DNA of 5,463 bases, taken from assembly GCA_020216575.1 (NCBI GenBank), contig JAIUYC010000365.1, positions 1 through 5,463 of the forward strand. Direction: 5' to 3'. Positions 5,357 to 5,463 of the stretch are shown one piece after another (the stretch's first letter is position 1; the number at the start of each line of letters is the position of its first letter). The DNA comes from Coleofasciculus sp. S288. GTDB taxonomy: Bacteria > Cyanobacteriota > Cyanobacteriia > Cyanobacteriales > Coleofasciculaceae. The position numbers and the translations under genes are program-made. The notes beneath the pieces were generated by a model. The model was not told where the DNA came from. It searched no databases and saw only the letters and a program-made list of their open reading frames with translations.

Positions 5357-5463
5357 TCTCTTGATACTGTCCAGCCCAGTGCCATTGATTGTTATCGTTC
5401 TTCAGTTCGACTCGATAAGTAAATTGATAGTTACCTTCACTGGTGGGCATAAAAGACCCTTGG
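5286..5463 (-). pseudogene. N-terminal part of the phosphatase protein, split off by frameshift; 5' end outside window
   Basis: In the frame one base off from the phosphatase, an open stretch enters from the right edge (Q-G-S-F before the ATG at 5450) and reads like a real beta-strand domain: G-N-Y-Q-F-T-Y-R-V-E-L, then N-Q-W-H-W-A-G, then E-N-G-Y-L-K-V-E-P, then W-T-Q-G-P-S-Y-V-E-V. Past V55 (codon 5288-5286) it turns into unlikely sequence. Dropping one T from the run at 5287-5285 joins it smoothly to the phosphatase as S-Y-V-E-V-I-P-H-V-Y-V-G-N-F. So this is probably the upstream domain of one longer protein. The aromatic, strand-rich pattern faintly recalls starch-binding modules (CBM20/CBM48), but I cannot confirm that. 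A sequencing error is an alternative to a true mutation. Confidence 0.6.

Noticed and set aside
1..5463. CRISPR array, tRNA, rRNA, transposase or complete insertion sequence.
   Set aside because: No regularly spaced repeats, cloverleaf, rRNA-like stretch or transposase motif was seen; the only long repeat is the GMC 3'-end pair.

Overview
The window looks like chromosomal DNA from a cyanobacterium. The octamer GCGATCGC (core of the cyanobacterial HIP1 palindrome) occurs four times, at 1788, 1954, 2634 and 2827. A GGTGGGC-ATT-GCCCACC hairpin and a heptamer tandem repeat, both of a kind common between cyanobacterial genes, lie near 4830-4867. This assignment is inference from motifs; no marker gene is present.

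Layout. 1-284 (+) is the end of a response-regulator receiver domain whose start is outside the window. 29 nt later comes a full-length GMC-family FAD oxidoreductase (314-1816, +), possibly co-transcribed with it. A type II toxin-antitoxin pair of the VapBC type follows (2009-2209 and 2206-2619, +), with overlapping stop and start codons. 2620-2969 has no intact gene but holds a broken second copy of the last ~40 codons of the GMC gene (2734-2858). On the minus strand, 2970-4739 encodes a 589-residue AIPR-family protein (abortive infection phage resistance). A 134-nt gap with palindromic and heptamer repeats separates it from a minus-strand dual-specificity phosphatase (4874-5356). The phosphatase appears to be the C-terminal half of a longer protein that is split by a one-base frameshift near 5285-5287 and runs off the window's right edge.

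How the parts relate. The GMC gene and the phosphatase look like ordinary metabolic or signalling genes. Between them sit two modules often found in defence or accessory regions: vapBC and AIPR. The vapBC pair is bracketed by two direct repeats of the GMC 3' end. Six of the seven differences between the copies are silent third-position changes; the seventh is at the extreme left edge. The fragment also has a one-base insertion. This suggests that the piece between the genes arrived by recombination with a related GMC locus, or that a paralogous gene was mostly deleted. The AIPR gene is visibly more AT-rich than the GMC gene and contains no HIP1 site, which fits later acquisition.

I do not see a clear multi-gene system that is new. 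The best leads are the repeat-bracketed vapBC islet, the split phosphatase with a possible laforin-like (sugar-binding plus phosphatase) layout, the GMC enzyme lacking both usual catalytic residues, and an AIPR protein with an altered nuclease-like motif.
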